Below, piece by piece: positions 38,621-47,285 of a stretch of DNA of 64,000 nt. Source of the stretch: Nocardioides sp. ChNu-153 (GTDB taxonomy: Bacteria > Actinomycetota > Actinomycetes > Propionibacteriales > Nocardioidaceae). The DNA lies in contig NZ_JADEVT010000002.1 of the NCBI RefSeq assembly GCF_030466625.1, positions 186,001 through 250,000 of the forward strand, written 5' to 3'. The notes beneath the pieces are model-generated. The model saw only the letters and a program-made list of their open reading frames with translations, made no database searches and was not told where the DNA came from. The stretch's first letter is position 1. Every line of letters starts with the position of its first letter. The position numbers and the translations under genes are program-made.

Positions 38621-39562
38621 ATGACCCCCGCCCCGCACGGCCCCCACGACCACGACGAGCACCGCGAGGGCCTCGCCCACGACCTGCCCGTCATGCAGGA
38701 CGCCGGCATGGTCGGGCGTCGGATGGCCCGCCGCGGCGTGCTTGGCCTGCTCGGCGGCATCAGCGCCGTCGCCCTCGTCGGGTGCGGGGGCGAGGCGGCG
38801 ACCTCGGGCTCGTCCGCGTCGGGCGCCGCGAGCAGCGCTGCCGGCGCCGGTACGGCGGGTGGCCCCGGCGGCGCCCCGCCGGCGGGCGGGGCGGGTGGCG
38901 GGGGAGGAGGCGTCAGCCAGGAGGGCCTGGACGACGGCGACATCCCCGAGGAGACGAACGGTCCCTACCCGGCGGACGGCAGCAACGGGGTGAACGTGCT
39001 CACCGCGTCGGGCATCGTGCGCGAGGACATCACCACGAGCTTCGGCGACGCCTCCGGGGTGGCCGAGGGCGTGCCGCTGCGCATCGAGCTGACGGTCTAC
39101 GACAACGGCGCCGACGGCATCACGCCGTACGAGGGGGCAGCCGTCTACCTGTGGCACTGCGACCGTGACGGGAACTACTCGCTCTACTCCTCGGGCATCG
39201 AGGGCGAGAACTACCTGCGCGGGGTGCAGGTCGCGGCGGCCGACGGCTCGCTCGCCTTCACCAGCATCTTCCCGGCGACGTACGCCGGTCGGTGGCCCCA
39301 CCTGCACTTCGAGGTCTACCCGACCGTCGACGACGCCACGAGCGCGAGCGGCAAGCTGCGCACCTCCCAGATCGCCTTCCCGGCGGACGTCTGCGAGGAG
39401 GTGTACGGCACCGCGGAGGGCTACGAGTCCAGCGTGCGCAACTTCGCCGAGGTCAGCCTCGACACCGACAACGTGTTCTCCGACGGCCACTCGCTGCAGA
39501 TGGCCACGCTGACCGGTTCCGTCGACGAGGGCTACGTGCTGCGCCTCAACGTGCCCGTCTGA
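38621..39562 (+). CDS. Secreted intradiol-dioxygenase-like lipoprotein
   Basis: The 313-residue protein starts with a twin-arginine/lipoprotein type signal (RRMARRGVLGLLGG, lipobox-like ALVGC near residue 56) and an Ala/Gly-rich linker. The body resembles the protocatechuate 3,4-dioxygenase beta fold: ETNGPYPADG, then VYLWHCDRDGNYSLYS, then YAGRWPHLHFEV. These carry the expected two Tyr and two His iron ligands. It would act outside the membrane, unlike cytoplasmic ring-cleaving enzymes, and its substrate is unknown. ATG 38621 has CGAGGAG upstream; longer frames run into the hairpin. Confidence 0.87.
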   Translation: MTPAPHGPHDHDEHREGLAHDLPVMQDAGMVGRRMARRGVLGLLGGISAVALVGCGGEAATSGSSASGAASSAAGAGTAGGPGGAPPAGGAGGGGGGVSQEGLDDGDIPEETNGPYPADGSNGVNVLTASGIVREDITTSFGDASGVAEGVPLRIELTVYDNGADGITPYEGAAVYLWHCDRDGNYSLYSSGIEGENYLRGVQVAAADGSLAFTSIFPATYAGRWPHLHFEVYPTVDDATSASGKLRTSQIAFPADVCEEVYGTAEGYESSVRNFAEVSLDTDNVFSDGHSLQMATLTGSVDEGYVLRLNVPV

Positions 39563-39585
39563 GCACGCTCTGGGACACTGGGCGG

Positions 39586-40827
39586 ATGCCCTCCACCCCT
39601 CCGCCCGGCGACCCGGTCCCCGCCGACGGCGCCCTGCCGGCGTCGGCGCTCGCGGGCCTGGGGGAGCGCAGCCTCGCGTTCTACGTCCACGTCCCGTTCT
39701 GCCGGGTGCGGTGCGGCTACTGCGACTTCAACACCTACACCGCGACCGAGCTCGGCGGCCCCTCCGCCCCGCCCGGGGCGTCGCGCACGACGTACGCCGA
39801 CGCGGCCGTCGCCGAGGTGCGCCTGGCCCGGCGGGTGCTCGGGGACGTCGATCGTCCGGTCGACACCGTCTTCTTCGGCGGCGGGACGCCGACGCTGCTG
39901 CCGCCCGAGCACCTGGTGCGGGTGCTGCGCGCGGTCGAGGACGAGTTCGGGCTGGCGCCGGGCGCCGAGGTGACCACGGAGGCCAACCCCGACTCGGTCT
40001 CGCGGGCCGACCTCGACGTGCTGCGGGCCGGCGGCTTCACCCGGCTGTCCTTCGGTGTGCAGTCGGTCGTGCCCCACGTGCTCCAGGTGCTGGAGCGCAC
40101 CCACGACCCCGCCCGTGTCCCCGGCGTGGTGGCGGACGCCCGCGCCGCGGGCTTCGACGAGATCAGCCTCGACCTCATCTACGGCACGGCGGGGGAGTCG
40201 CTCGCCGACTGGCGCGCCAGCCTCGACGCGGCGCTGGCGTGCTCGCCGGACCACGTGTCGGCGTACTCGCTCATCGTGGAGGAGGGCACGGCGCTGGCCC
40301 GCCGCGTGCGGCGCGGCGAGGTCGCAGCGCCCGACGAGGACGACCTGGCCGACAAGTACCACCTCGCCGACGAGGTGCTCACCGCCGGCGGGCTCGGCTG
40401 GTACGAGGTGTCGAACTGGTCGCGCCCCGGCAGCGAGTGCCGCCACAACCTGGCCTACTGGCGCAGCGACGACTGGTGGGGCGTGGGCCCCGGGGCGCAC
40501 TCCCACGTCGGGGGCGTGCGCTGGTGGAACGTGCGCCACCCCGCGCCGTACGCCGAGCTGCTGGCCGCGGGCCGCTCGCCCGGCCACGAGCGCGAGCTGC
40601 TCGACGACGAGGTACGACGCGTCGAGCGCGTGCTGCTCGAGACCCGGCTGCGCGAGGGCCTGACGCTCGACGTGCTCGACGACGACGGCCGCGCGGCGCT
40701 GCCCGACCTCGTGCGGCGCGGGCTGGTCGAGGCGGGTCCGCTCGACGGCGGTGCCGCGGGTCGGGTGGTGCTCACCCGCGAGGGCCGGCTGCTGGCCGAC
40801 GGCGTCGTGCGCGACCTGCTCGGCTGA
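39586..40827 (+). CDS. hemW: Radical SAM protein HemW (heme chaperone)
   Basis: HemW was formerly called oxygen-independent coproporphyrinogen oxidase-like and is now seen as a heme chaperone. The radical-SAM cluster motif CxxxCxxC is in VPFCRVRCGYCDFNTYT. FFGGGTPTLL, ISLDLIYGTAGES, the C-terminal SNWSRPGSECRHNLAYWR and LRLREG-type ending match the family. Length is 413 residues. The next residue after the CxxxCxxC motif is Asp, as in HemW, not the extra cysteine of true HemN. ATG 39586 lies 6 bases after GACACT. Confidence 0.93.
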   Translation: MPSTPPPGDPVPADGALPASALAGLGERSLAFYVHVPFCRVRCGYCDFNTYTATELGGPSAPPGASRTTYADAAVAEVRLARRVLGDVDRPVDTVFFGGGTPTLLPPEHLVRVLRAVEDEFGLAPGAEVTTEANPDSVSRADLDVLRAGGFTRLSFGVQSVVPHVLQVLERTHDPARVPGVVADARAAGFDEISLDLIYGTAGESLADWRASLDAALACSPDHVSAYSLIVEEGTALARRVRRGEVAAPDEDDLADKYHLADEVLTAGGLGWYEVSNWSRPGSECRHNLAYWRSDDWWGVGPGAHSHVGGVRWWNVRHPAPYAELLAAGRSPGHERELLDDEVRRVERVLLETRLREGLTLDVLDDDGRAALPDLVRRGLVEAGPLDGGAAGRVVLTREGRLLADGVVRDLLG

Positions 40828-40846
40828 GCCAGCGCGACGGTGCGCC

Positions 40847-41425
40847 TCAGCGGATGAGGCGCAGGGTGAGCGGGTAGCGGTACTGCTCGCCGGCCCCGGC
40901 GCGCACCGACGCCATGATGACGACGACCAGGACGGCGAGCAGCGCGACGAAGTAGAGCGGGACCAGCAGCAGGGCCCCGAGTCCGAGGGTCACGACGACG
41001 AAGACGAACCCCACGACCGTCGCGGCCACGCTGTAGAGGAGCAGCGACAACTGGAAGTTCAGCGACTCCACCGCGTGCTGGCGCGTGAAGGGCGAGCGGC
41101 CGCGCACCAGCAGCACGATCAGCGGCGCGATGAACCCGAACGCGAACCACGCCGTGACGAGCGCGCCGAGGTGGGCCGTGACGGCCCACGCGCGGTCCTC
41201 CGACGACGAGGGCGGCTGGCCCGGTCCGTACCCGCCCGGCTGGCCGTACCCCTGGCCGTACCCCTGGCCGTACCCCTGGCCGTAGCCCTGGCCGTGGGGC
41301 GCCTGCCCCCAGCCCTGCTGGCCCTGGTCGGGCTGCCCCGGCTGCCACGGCTGGCCGGGGGCGCCCCATCCCGGGGACGGGTCCTGGCCGTAGGGGCCGC
41401 CGGGCTGGTCGCCGTAGGTGCTCAC
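40847..41425 (-). CDS. DUF4870 (Tic20-like) membrane protein with GQGY repeats
   Basis: The 192-residue protein has a Gly/Gln/Pro/Tyr-rich N-terminal third with the unit GQGY four times in tandem. A DUF4870 membrane domain with about three spans follows (AWAVTAHLGALVTAWFAFGFIAPLIVLLV and two more). Function of the family is unknown. GTG 41425 follows AGGAG. It ends 20 bases from the convergent hemW stop. The repeat is coded by a 12-base DNA repeat, so copy number probably varies between strains. Confidence 0.88.
   Translation of the reverse strand: MSTYGDQPGGPYGQDPSPGWGAPGQPWQPGQPDQGQQGWGQAPHGQGYGQGYGQGYGQGYGQPGGYGPGQPPSSSEDRAWAVTAHLGALVTAWFAFGFIAPLIVLLVRGRSPFTRQHAVESLNFQLSLLLYSVAATVVGFVFVVVTLGLGALLLVPLYFVALLAVLVVVIMASVRAGAGEQYRYPLTLRLIR
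41239..41297 (-). repeat. 12-base tandem repeat coding GQGY units
   Basis: The unit cctggccgtacc occurs about five times in a row (three exact, the last two with one or two changes) within the DUF4870 gene. Confidence 0.85.
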
Positions 41426-41440
41426 GGGGGTCTCCTGGTG

Positions 41441-42298
41441 CTACGCGTCGGGGGCGGTCACGAAGTCGATCAGCTCCTCGACCCGGCCCAGCAGGGCCGG
41501 CTCGAGGTCGGCGTAGGACTCCACCCGCCCGAGGATGTGCTTCCAGGCCCGCGCGATGTCGGTCTGGTTGCGGTGGGGCCACCCCAGATGCTGGCACACC
41601 CCGTGCTTCCACTCCACCGACCGCGGGATGGTCGGCCAGGCGGTGAGGCCGACGCGCTCGGGCTTGACGGCCTGCCAGACGTCGACGAAGGGGTGGCCGA
41701 CGATGAGCACGTGCTTCCCGACGGCCGAGCGGGCGATGCCGTCGGCGATGCGGCTCTCCTTCGAGCCGCGCACGAGGTGGTCGACGAGCACGCCCACGCG
41801 GCGGCCCGGGCCCGGCTCGAACCCGACGAGGTGGTCGGCGAGGTCGTCGACGCCCCCCAGGTACTCCACCACCACGCCCTCGACGCGCAGGTCGTCACCC
41901 CACACCTTCTCGACGAGCTCCGCGTCGTGGCGGCCCTCGACGAAGATGCGGGAGGCGCGGGCGACCCGGGCCGGCGCGTCCGGCACCGCGATCGAGCCCG
42001 ACGCCGTGCGGCTGGGGCGGCGCGGCGCCGCGACCCGGACCGGGGCGGTGAGGATGACCGGGCGGCCCTCGAGGAGGAAGCCGGGACCGAGCGGGAAGGT
42101 GCGCCGCTTGCCGCGCCGGTCCTCCAGCGTGACGGTGTCGAGGTCGCGGTCGACGGTCACGATCTCGCCGCACCAGTCGGTCGTGACCTCCTCGACGACC
42201 AGGCCGACGTCGGCGGGGTGCTCCGTGGCCCGGCCGCGCTTGGGCGCGCGCCAGTCGCCGGAGAGGACGTCGGATCCGTAGCGGTCGTGCGGGGTCAC
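41441..42298 (-). CDS. DUF3097 domain protein
   Basis: The 285-residue protein belongs to an actinobacterial family of unknown function. It is recognised by RIFVEGRHDAELVEKVWGDDLRVEGVVVEYLGGVDDLADHL, a Toprim-like segment with acidic residues, then GVLVDHLVRGSKESRIAD and HVLIVGHPFVDVWQAVKPERVGL. The Toprim resemblance is only suggestive. It normally lies between hemW and hrcA, as here. GTG 42298 follows TAGCGT by 6 bases (leaderless). Confidence 0.9.
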   Translation of the reverse strand: MTPHDRYGSDVLSGDWRAPKRGRATEHPADVGLVVEEVTTDWCGEIVTVDRDLDTVTLEDRRGKRRTFPLGPGFLLEGRPVILTAPVRVAAPRRPSRTASGSIAVPDAPARVARASRIFVEGRHDAELVEKVWGDDLRVEGVVVEYLGGVDDLADHLVGFEPGPGRRVGVLVDHLVRGSKESRIADGIARSAVGKHVLIVGHPFVDVWQAVKPERVGLTAWPTIPRSVEWKHGVCQHLGWPHRNQTDIARAWKHILGRVESYADLEPALLGRVEELIDFVTAPDA

Positions 42299-42377
42299 GT
42301 CCCCACGCTAGGGCGCGGGACCGACCGTCCTCGCCAGGCACGCCGCCGGAGCACGCCGCCGGAGCACGCCGCGGGGG

Positions 42378-43259
42378 TCAGACCAGCGGCAGCCGTCGTG
42401 CCCCGGGCGGCAGGTGGGCGTAGCCGAGGCGCACGGCCGCGACGAGCGCGTCGGCGGGGAAGGGCCAGCGCCCCTCTGCGAGCGCCCGGTCGGCCGGGAC
42501 GCCGGCGGCCGCGAGGTCGCTCACCTGGCCGGCCACCTCCGCGACGGCCGCCTGCTGGGCGTGCACGAACGCGCGGTCCACGACCGGGCCGTGGCCGGCG
42601 ACCACGGTGCTGGCCGGGGTGAGGAGCCCGATCACGAGCTCCAGGCTGCCCGGCCACTCCAGCGGCCAGGAGTCGTCGCCGTACGCCGGCACCGCGTCGG
42701 CCGGGTCGTCGGCGGCCTCGACGACGTCGCCCGCGACGAGGACGTCGACGTCGGGCACCCGCACGCAGAGGTCCCCGCCGGTGTGGCCGCGACCGGGGTG
42801 GACGACCTCGAGGACCCGGTCCCCGAGGTCGAGCGCCCGCGCGCCGGAGAGCGTGAGGGTGGGGAGCACGAGGCGGCTGCTCGTCACGGCGCTGCGCAGG
42901 GCCGGGGGAGCGTCGTACGCCGCCACCTGCGCGGGGACGCTGGTCGCCATGCGGGCCGCTGCGTCCTCGTGGGCGACGACGTCCGCGTCGGGCCAGGCGT
43001 CCAGCAGCGGCGCGGTGCCGAGCACGTGGTCGAGGTGGTCGTGGGTGGCGACGACGGCGAGGAGCGGCAGGGCGGGGGCGAGCCGGCGCACGGCGTCGCG
43101 CAGCTGCTCGCCGACGGTCTCCGCGGCGTGGGTGTCGACGACCACGACGCCGCGCTCGCCGGCGACGACGGTGACGATGGCGTCGAACCAGGGGTGGCGG
43201 GCGACCCAGACCCGGTCGGCGACCTCGGTCGGGTCGGGCAGGACGGTGTCGCGGGCCAT
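42378..43259 (-). CDS. Metallo-beta-lactamase fold hydrolase
   Basis: The 293-residue protein shows the zinc-binding motif ATHDHLDH (about residues 70-77), a histidine in [10 protein letters not shown], the bridging aspartate in VLVAGDVV and a C-terminal histidine in [10 protein letters not shown]. Together these cover the five ligand motifs of the fold. The substrate is not evident. No signal peptide is seen. ATG 43259 is preceded by TAACCT at 7 bases, suggesting a leaderless mRNA. Confidence 0.9.
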   Translation of the reverse strand: MARDTVLPDPTEVADRVWVARHPWFDAIVTVVAGERGVVVVDTHAAETVGEQLRDAVRRLAPALPLLAVVATHDHLDHVLGTAPLLDAWPDADVVAHEDAAARMATSVPAQVAAYDAPPALRSAVTSSRLVLPTLTLSGARALDLGDRVLEVVHPGRGHTGGDLCVRVPDVDVLVAGDVVEAADDPADAVPAYGDDSWPLEWPGSLELVIGLLTPASTVVAGHGPVVDRAFVHAQQAAVAEVAGQVSDLAAAGVPADRALAEGRWPFPADALVAAVRLGYAHLPPGARRLPLV

Positions 43260-43279
43260 GCCCGTGAGGTTAGGCCAGC

Positions 43280-43339
43280 GGGCGGGTCGGCGGGCGGGTC
43301 GGCGGGCGGGTCGGCGGGCGGGTCGGCGGGCGAGTCAGC
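43280..43339. repeat. 12-base minisatellite (4 perfect copies plus 1 degenerate)
   Basis: gggcgggtcggc is repeated at 43280, 43292, 43304 and 43316. A fifth copy, gggcgagtcagc, at 43328 overlaps the stop of the DUF2470 gene (43335). It fills the gap between that gene and the start of the hydrolase gene. Confidence 0.9.
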
Positions 43340-44036
43340 AGAGGCCGGCGTGCAGGTGGGTGCGCAGCGCCTCGGCGAGGTCGTCCGGGGTGCGGGCGGG
43401 AGTGTCGAAGGTGACCGGGCGGCGGTGCGCCCCGTCGGCGTCGACCCACCGGACCTCCACGCCGGTGGGCGAGAGGTCGGCGAGGGCGGCGCCGGCCAGG
43501 TACGGCGCGGGCGTGCCGGTGCACAGGGAGACGGCCTGGCGCAGCTCGGCGTCGTGGCACTCGTTGACGTGCTCGGTGCACCGGCGCAGGTAGCCGCGGT
43601 TGAGCGCGTGGGTGGGGCTGCGGAAGAGGGCGGTGGGCACCCGGTACTGCCGCGTGGAGCCGTCCGCGTGCGTGCGGATGAGCATGATGATGGTGGGGTC
43701 GATGGCGACGGCCTGCAGCGACGGGTCGCAGCAGGGCCGCGGGCTCGCCAGCTTGCCGGCCAGCACGACCGACTCGGTGGTGCCGTCGTCCTCGACCACG
43801 CCGGAGATGATGCGCAGCAGCGCCTTCTGGTGGGCGGTCGCGGCGCGCTCGACGACCGAGCCGGTGCGGCACACCAGGGTGGGGACGCCGCCCCGGTCCT
43901 GCAGGCCCAGGTCGTCACCGCCGAAGAGGTGCTCGGTGCCCTTGATGACCATGCTGGCCGCCGCCGGGCAGGACAGGGCGCTGCGGGCGCGCGCGGCGAG
44001 CTGGTCGGGATCGGCCGAGGCGAGCAAGGGGAGCAC
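43335..44036 (-). CDS. DUF2470 domain protein, probably iron-regulated
   Basis: The 233-residue protein has a C-terminal DUF2470 domain ([44 protein letters not shown]). That domain is found in HugZ-type heme-utilisation proteins and their relatives. The middle contains several Cys/His residues ([20 protein letters not shown]). A 19-base match to the DtxR/IdeR iron box lies 17 bases upstream of the start, so it is probably expressed under iron limitation. A role in heme or iron handling is inference. GTG 44036 follows AGGAGG by 4 bases. Confidence 0.8.
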   Translation of the reverse strand: MLPLLASADPDQLAARARSALSCPAAASMVIKGTEHLFGGDDLGLQDRGGVPTLVCRTGSVVERAATAHQKALLRIISGVVEDDGTTESVVLAGKLASPRPCCDPSLQAVAIDPTIIMLIRTHADGSTRQYRVPTALFRSPTHALNRGYLRRCTEHVNECHDAELRQAVSLCTGTPAPYLAGAALADLSPTGVEVRWVDADGAHRRPVTFDTPARTPDDLAEALRTHLHAGLC

Positions 44037-44052
44037 AGGACCTCCTGGATGA

Positions 44053-44071
44053 CTAAGGCAAGCCTAACCTA
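44053..44071 (-). promoter_or_regulatory. DtxR/IdeR-type iron box
   Basis: The minus strand reads TAGGTTAGGCTTGCCTTAG, which agrees with most positions of the consensus TTAGGTTAGGCTAACCTAA and keeps the dyad. It includes TAGGTT and TAGGCT, possible -10 elements, so a bound repressor would block the promoter of the DUF2470 gene. Confidence 0.68.
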
Positions 44072-44124
44072 CCGCTCACCGGCCCCGGGTCAAGTGGTTC
44101 CCGTGGAGTGGGACGGGGCGGAGT

Positions 44125-44155
44125 ACCATTGGCACTCGCGCCGGTGGAGTGCCAG
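44125..44155 (+). promoter_or_regulatory. CIRCE operator and -10 of hrcA-dnaJ
   Basis: TTGGCACTC (44129-44137) and GAGTGCCAG (44147-44155) form the 9-N9-9 CIRCE inverted repeat, close to the consensus TTAGCACTC-N9-GAGTGCTAA. TACCAT (44125-44130) overlaps its left end as a -10 element. HrcA, coded directly downstream, is the known binder and should repress its own operon. Confidence 0.85.
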
Positions 44156-44204
44156 GACCCCGAGGGTCTCGGCCACCGGTGGACGCCACGCGGGAGGAGC
44201 AGGG

Positions 44205-45233
44205 ATGGTCGAGGAGCGTCGGCTCGCCGTGCTGCGGGCCATCGTGGAGGACTACGTGTCGACCGAGGAGCCGGTCGGCTCGAAGGCCCTCGTCGAACGG
44301 CACGGGCTGGGGGTCTCCCCGGCGACCGTGCGCAACGACATGGCCGTGCTGGAGGAGGAGGGGCTGATCCACCAGCCTCACACGAGCGCCGGCCGCATCC
44401 CCACCGACAAGGGCTACCGCCTGTTCGTGGACCGGCTCGGCACGGTCAAGCCGCTCACGGCGGCCGAGAAGCGGGCCATCTCCACCTTCCTCGAGGGTGC
44501 GGTGGACGTGGACGACGTCGTGCGCCGCAGCGTGCGGCTGCTGGCCCAGCTGACCCGCCAGGTGGCCGTGGTGCAGTACCCGATCCTCAGCCAGAGCACC
44601 GTGCGGCACGTCGAGGTGGTCGCCCTGGCGCCGCACCGCCTGCTCGTCGTCCTCATCCTGTCGAGCGGGCGGGTGGAGCAGCGCCTCGTCGAGCTCGACC
44701 GGGACCTCGACGAGGCCCAGGTCGGTGACCTGCGTTCCCAGGTCAACCGCGCGGTCGTGGGCCAGCGGCTCGGTGTCGCCGCCGACGCGCTGGCCCGGCT
44801 GCGCACCGACGAGGCCCCGGCCGACGGCCCGACGAGCGAGGTCGTCGGGGTGCTCGTCGACGCGCTGTCGGACCACTCGTCCGACCAGCGCGTCGTGGTG
44901 GGCGGCACGGCCAACCTGGCGCGCTTCGGCGACGGCTTCGACACCGTGCTGCGCCCCATGCTCGAGGCGCTGGAGGAGCAGGTCGTGCTCCTGCGGCTGC
45001 TGGGCGAGGCCACGACCGGCGGCGCCGTGACGGTGCGCATCGGCGCGGAGGGCCCCGTGGAGGAGCTCGCGGGCACGAGCGTCGTCACGACGGGGTACGG
45101 CGCGGGTGCCGACATGCTCTCCGCGCTCGGCATCGTGGGCCCCACCCGCATGGACTACCCGGGCACCATGGCCGCCGTGCGCGCGGTCGCCCGCTACATG
45201 TCGCGCATCCTCGACGAGAACAACAACGCCTGA
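44205..45233 (+). CDS. hrcA: Heat-inducible transcription repressor HrcA
   Basis: HrcA represses heat-shock genes by binding CIRCE and is folded by GroEL. The 342-residue product starts [29 protein letters not shown]. It has the winged-helix [37 protein letters not shown] and the C-terminal [28 protein letters not shown] 44205 has GGGAGGAGC. A CIRCE site lies 50 bases upstream, giving autoregulation; dnaJ follows in the same transcript. Confidence 0.97.
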   Translation: MVEERRLAVLRAIVEDYVSTEEPVGSKALVERHGLGVSPATVRNDMAVLEEEGLIHQPHTSAGRIPTDKGYRLFVDRLGTVKPLTAAEKRAISTFLEGAVDVDDVVRRSVRLLAQLTRQVAVVQYPILSQSTVRHVEVVALAPHRLLVVLILSSGRVEQRLVELDRDLDEAQVGDLRSQVNRAVVGQRLGVAADALARLRTDEAPADGPTSEVVGVLVDALSDHSSDQRVVVGGTANLARFGDGFDTVLRPMLEALEEQVVLLRLLGEATTGGAVTVRIGAEGPVEELAGTSVVTTGYGAGADMLSALGIVGPTRMDYPGTMAAVRAVARYMSRILDENNNA

Positions 45234-45316
45234 CCGGGGCGCCGATCGACGGCGCCCCCACCCGCCCGACCCGCCCGACCTGCCCCACCTGCACGGAAGC
45301 GATGGATAGGACACAC

Positions 45317-46507
45317 GTGAGCCAGGACCTGTACGAGCTGCTCGGCGTCGACCGCGACGCCGACGCCGACGCCATCAAGAAGGCGTACCGGCGTCTGGCC
45401 CGCCAGCTGCACCCGGACGTCAACCCCGACCCCGAGACCCAGGAGCGGTTCAAGGAGGTCAGCGCGGCCTACGAGGTGCTGTCGGACCCGCAGAAGCGGG
45501 CGGCCTACGACCGCGGCGGCGACCCGTTCGGCGGCGCCGGGTTCGGCGGCGCGGGCCAGGGCTTCTCGTTCACCGACATCATGGACGCCTTCTTCGGCGG
45601 CGGGGGCCCGGGCCAGCCCGGCGGGGGCGGGGCGGGCCGCGGCCCGCGACCGCGGATGCGGCGCGGCCAGGACGCGCTCATCCGCCTCGACGTCGAGCTC
45701 GCCGAGGCCGCCTTCGGCGTCACCCGCGAGCTCAAGGTCGACACCGCGGTGGTCTGCGAGACCTGCCACGGCGACGGCGCGGCCCCCGGCAGCAGCCCGC
45801 AGACCTGCACGACGTGCCGCGGTGCGGGGGAGGTCGCGCACGTGCAGCGCTCGTTCCTCGGCGAGATCCGCACCCTGCGTCCCTGCGCCGCGTGCCGCGG
45901 CTTCGGCTCGGTCATCCCCGACCCCTGCCGCACCTGCTCGGGCGAGGGCCGGGTGCGCTCGCGCCGCGACCTCACCGTCAAGATCCCCGCGGGCGTCGAC
46001 AACGGCACCCGCGTGCAGCTGGCCGAGCAGGGCGAGGTCGGCCCGGGAGGCGGTCCCGCCGGTGACCTGTACGTCGAGATCCGGGTCGCCGAGCACGAGC
46101 TGTTCCTGCGCCAGGGCAACGACCTGCACTGCACCGTGACCGTCCCGATGACCGCCGCCGCGCTCGGCGCCGACGTCACCCTGCCGCTGCTCGAGGCCGA
46201 CCTCGTGGAGGACGGCGCGGAGACCGAGCTGGAGACCGAGCTGCGCCTGGAGATCAAGCCGGGCACGCAGTCGGGCACCGAGCAGGTGCTGCGCGGGCGG
46301 GGCGTCCCCGGCCTGCGGGGTGCCGGGCGCGGGGACCTCGTGGTCACCATCGCGGTCGCGACGCCGCAGAAGCTCGACGGGCGCCAGGAGGCGCTGCTGC
46401 GCGAGCTCGCCGAGCTGCGGGGCGAGGAGGCGACCGACGGCCAGGTCCAGGTGCACCGCCGCGGGGGCGTCTTCGGCCGCTTCCGCGACAAGTTCCACAC
46501 CCACTGA
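45317..46507 (+). CDS. dnaJ: Chaperone DnaJ (second-copy type, HrcA operon)
   Basis: DnaJ stimulates DnaK ATPase and delivers substrates. The 396-residue protein has a J domain with the HPD motif ([10 protein letters not shown]), a Gly-rich region and four zinc-binding CxxCxGxG repeats ([32 protein letters not shown]). A C-terminal substrate domain follows. In actinobacteria a DnaJ2 is typically cotranscribed with hrcA, as here. GTG 45317 fits the family N terminus; ATG 45302 would add 5 residues. Confidence 0.96.
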   Translation: MSQDLYELLGVDRDADADAIKKAYRRLARQLHPDVNPDPETQERFKEVSAAYEVLSDPQKRAAYDRGGDPFGGAGFGGAGQGFSFTDIMDAFFGGGGPGQPGGGGAGRGPRPRMRRGQDALIRLDVELAEAAFGVTRELKVDTAVVCETCHGDGAAPGSSPQTCTTCRGAGEVAHVQRSFLGEIRTLRPCAACRGFGSVIPDPCRTCSGEGRVRSRRDLTVKIPAGVDNGTRVQLAEQGEVGPGGGPAGDLYVEIRVAEHELFLRQGNDLHCTVTVPMTAAALGADVTLPLLEADLVEDGAETELETELRLEIKPGTQSGTEQVLRGRGVPGLRGAGRGDLVVTIAVATPQKLDGRQEALLRELAELRGEEATDGQVQVHRRGGVFGRFRDKFHTH

Positions 46508-46515
46508 GGCCCGCG

Positions 46516-47259
46516 GTGTCGCTGCCGGTCCACCTGCACCCCGACCTGGGCGGGGCCCGACCCGGGTCCCTCGTCCGCGTCGAGGGCGACGAGGCCCACC
46601 ACGCCGTCGCGGTGCGCCGGCTCGCCGTGGGGGAGCAGGTGCGTCTCGTCGACGGGGCCGGGCGGGCCGTGACCGGCGTCGTCACGGCGACGGCGAAGCG
46701 CGCGCTGGAGGTCGAGGTCGCCGACGTCGCCGACGTACCCGCCCCCGTGCCCGCCGTGACGGTCGTGCAGGCGCTGCCCAAGGGTGACCGGGGCGAGCTG
46801 GCCGTCGAGGTGCTCACCGAGGTGGGCGTCGAGCGGATCGTCCCGTGGGCGGCGGCGCGCAGCGTGGCCGTCTGGCGCGGCGAGCGCGCGACCAAGGCGC
46901 ACGCGCGGTGGTCGGCCACGGCGCGGGAGGCCGCCAAGCAGTCCCGGCGCGCGTGGTTCCCCGAGGTCGCGCCGCTGGCGTCGACCGCCGAGGCGGCGGC
47001 GTTCCTCGCCGGCCTCGACGTGGTGCTGGTGCTCCACGAGGCGGCGACCACGCCGCTGGCCTCGGTCCCGCTGTCGGGCGAGGTGCGCTCGCTGGGCCTC
47101 GTCGTCGGTCCCGAGGGCGGGCTCACCGACGAGGAGGTCGCGGCGTTCGAGGCGGCCGGCGCCACGACCGTGCGGCTGGGTGACGAGGTGCTGCGCACCT
47201 CGACCGCCGGGGTCGTGGCGGTCGCGGCGCTCCTGGCCCGCACCGCCCGCTGGGCCTGA
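46516..47259 (+). CDS. rsmE: 16S rRNA (uracil1498-N3)-methyltransferase
   Basis: RsmE methylates U1498 of 16S rRNA using SAM. The 247-residue product has an N-terminal PUA-like part (EGDEAHHAVAVRRLAVGEQVRLVDG) and a SPOUT/trefoil-knot methyltransferase part. The latter shows ALPKGDRGELAVEVLTEVGVERIVPW, SRRAWFPEV, then LVVGPEGGLTDEEVAAFEAAG and LRTSTAGVVA. It follows dnaJ after 8 bases in conserved order. Confidence 0.96.
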   Translation: MSLPVHLHPDLGGARPGSLVRVEGDEAHHAVAVRRLAVGEQVRLVDGAGRAVTGVVTATAKRALEVEVADVADVPAPVPAVTVVQALPKGDRGELAVEVLTEVGVERIVPWAAARSVAVWRGERATKAHARWSATAREAAKQSRRAWFPEVAPLASTAEAAAFLAGLDVVLVLHEAATTPLASVPLSGEVRSLGLVVGPEGGLTDEEVAAFEAAGATTVRLGDEVLRTSTAGVVAVAALLARTARWA

Positions 47260-47285
47260 CCGCCCGCCGGGCCTGCCCCGCGGGG

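Noticed and set aside
43570..43900. Several antisense frames in the DUF2470 gene
   Set aside because: None has a domain; the minus frame has a DUF2470 C terminus, a ribosome site and an iron box.
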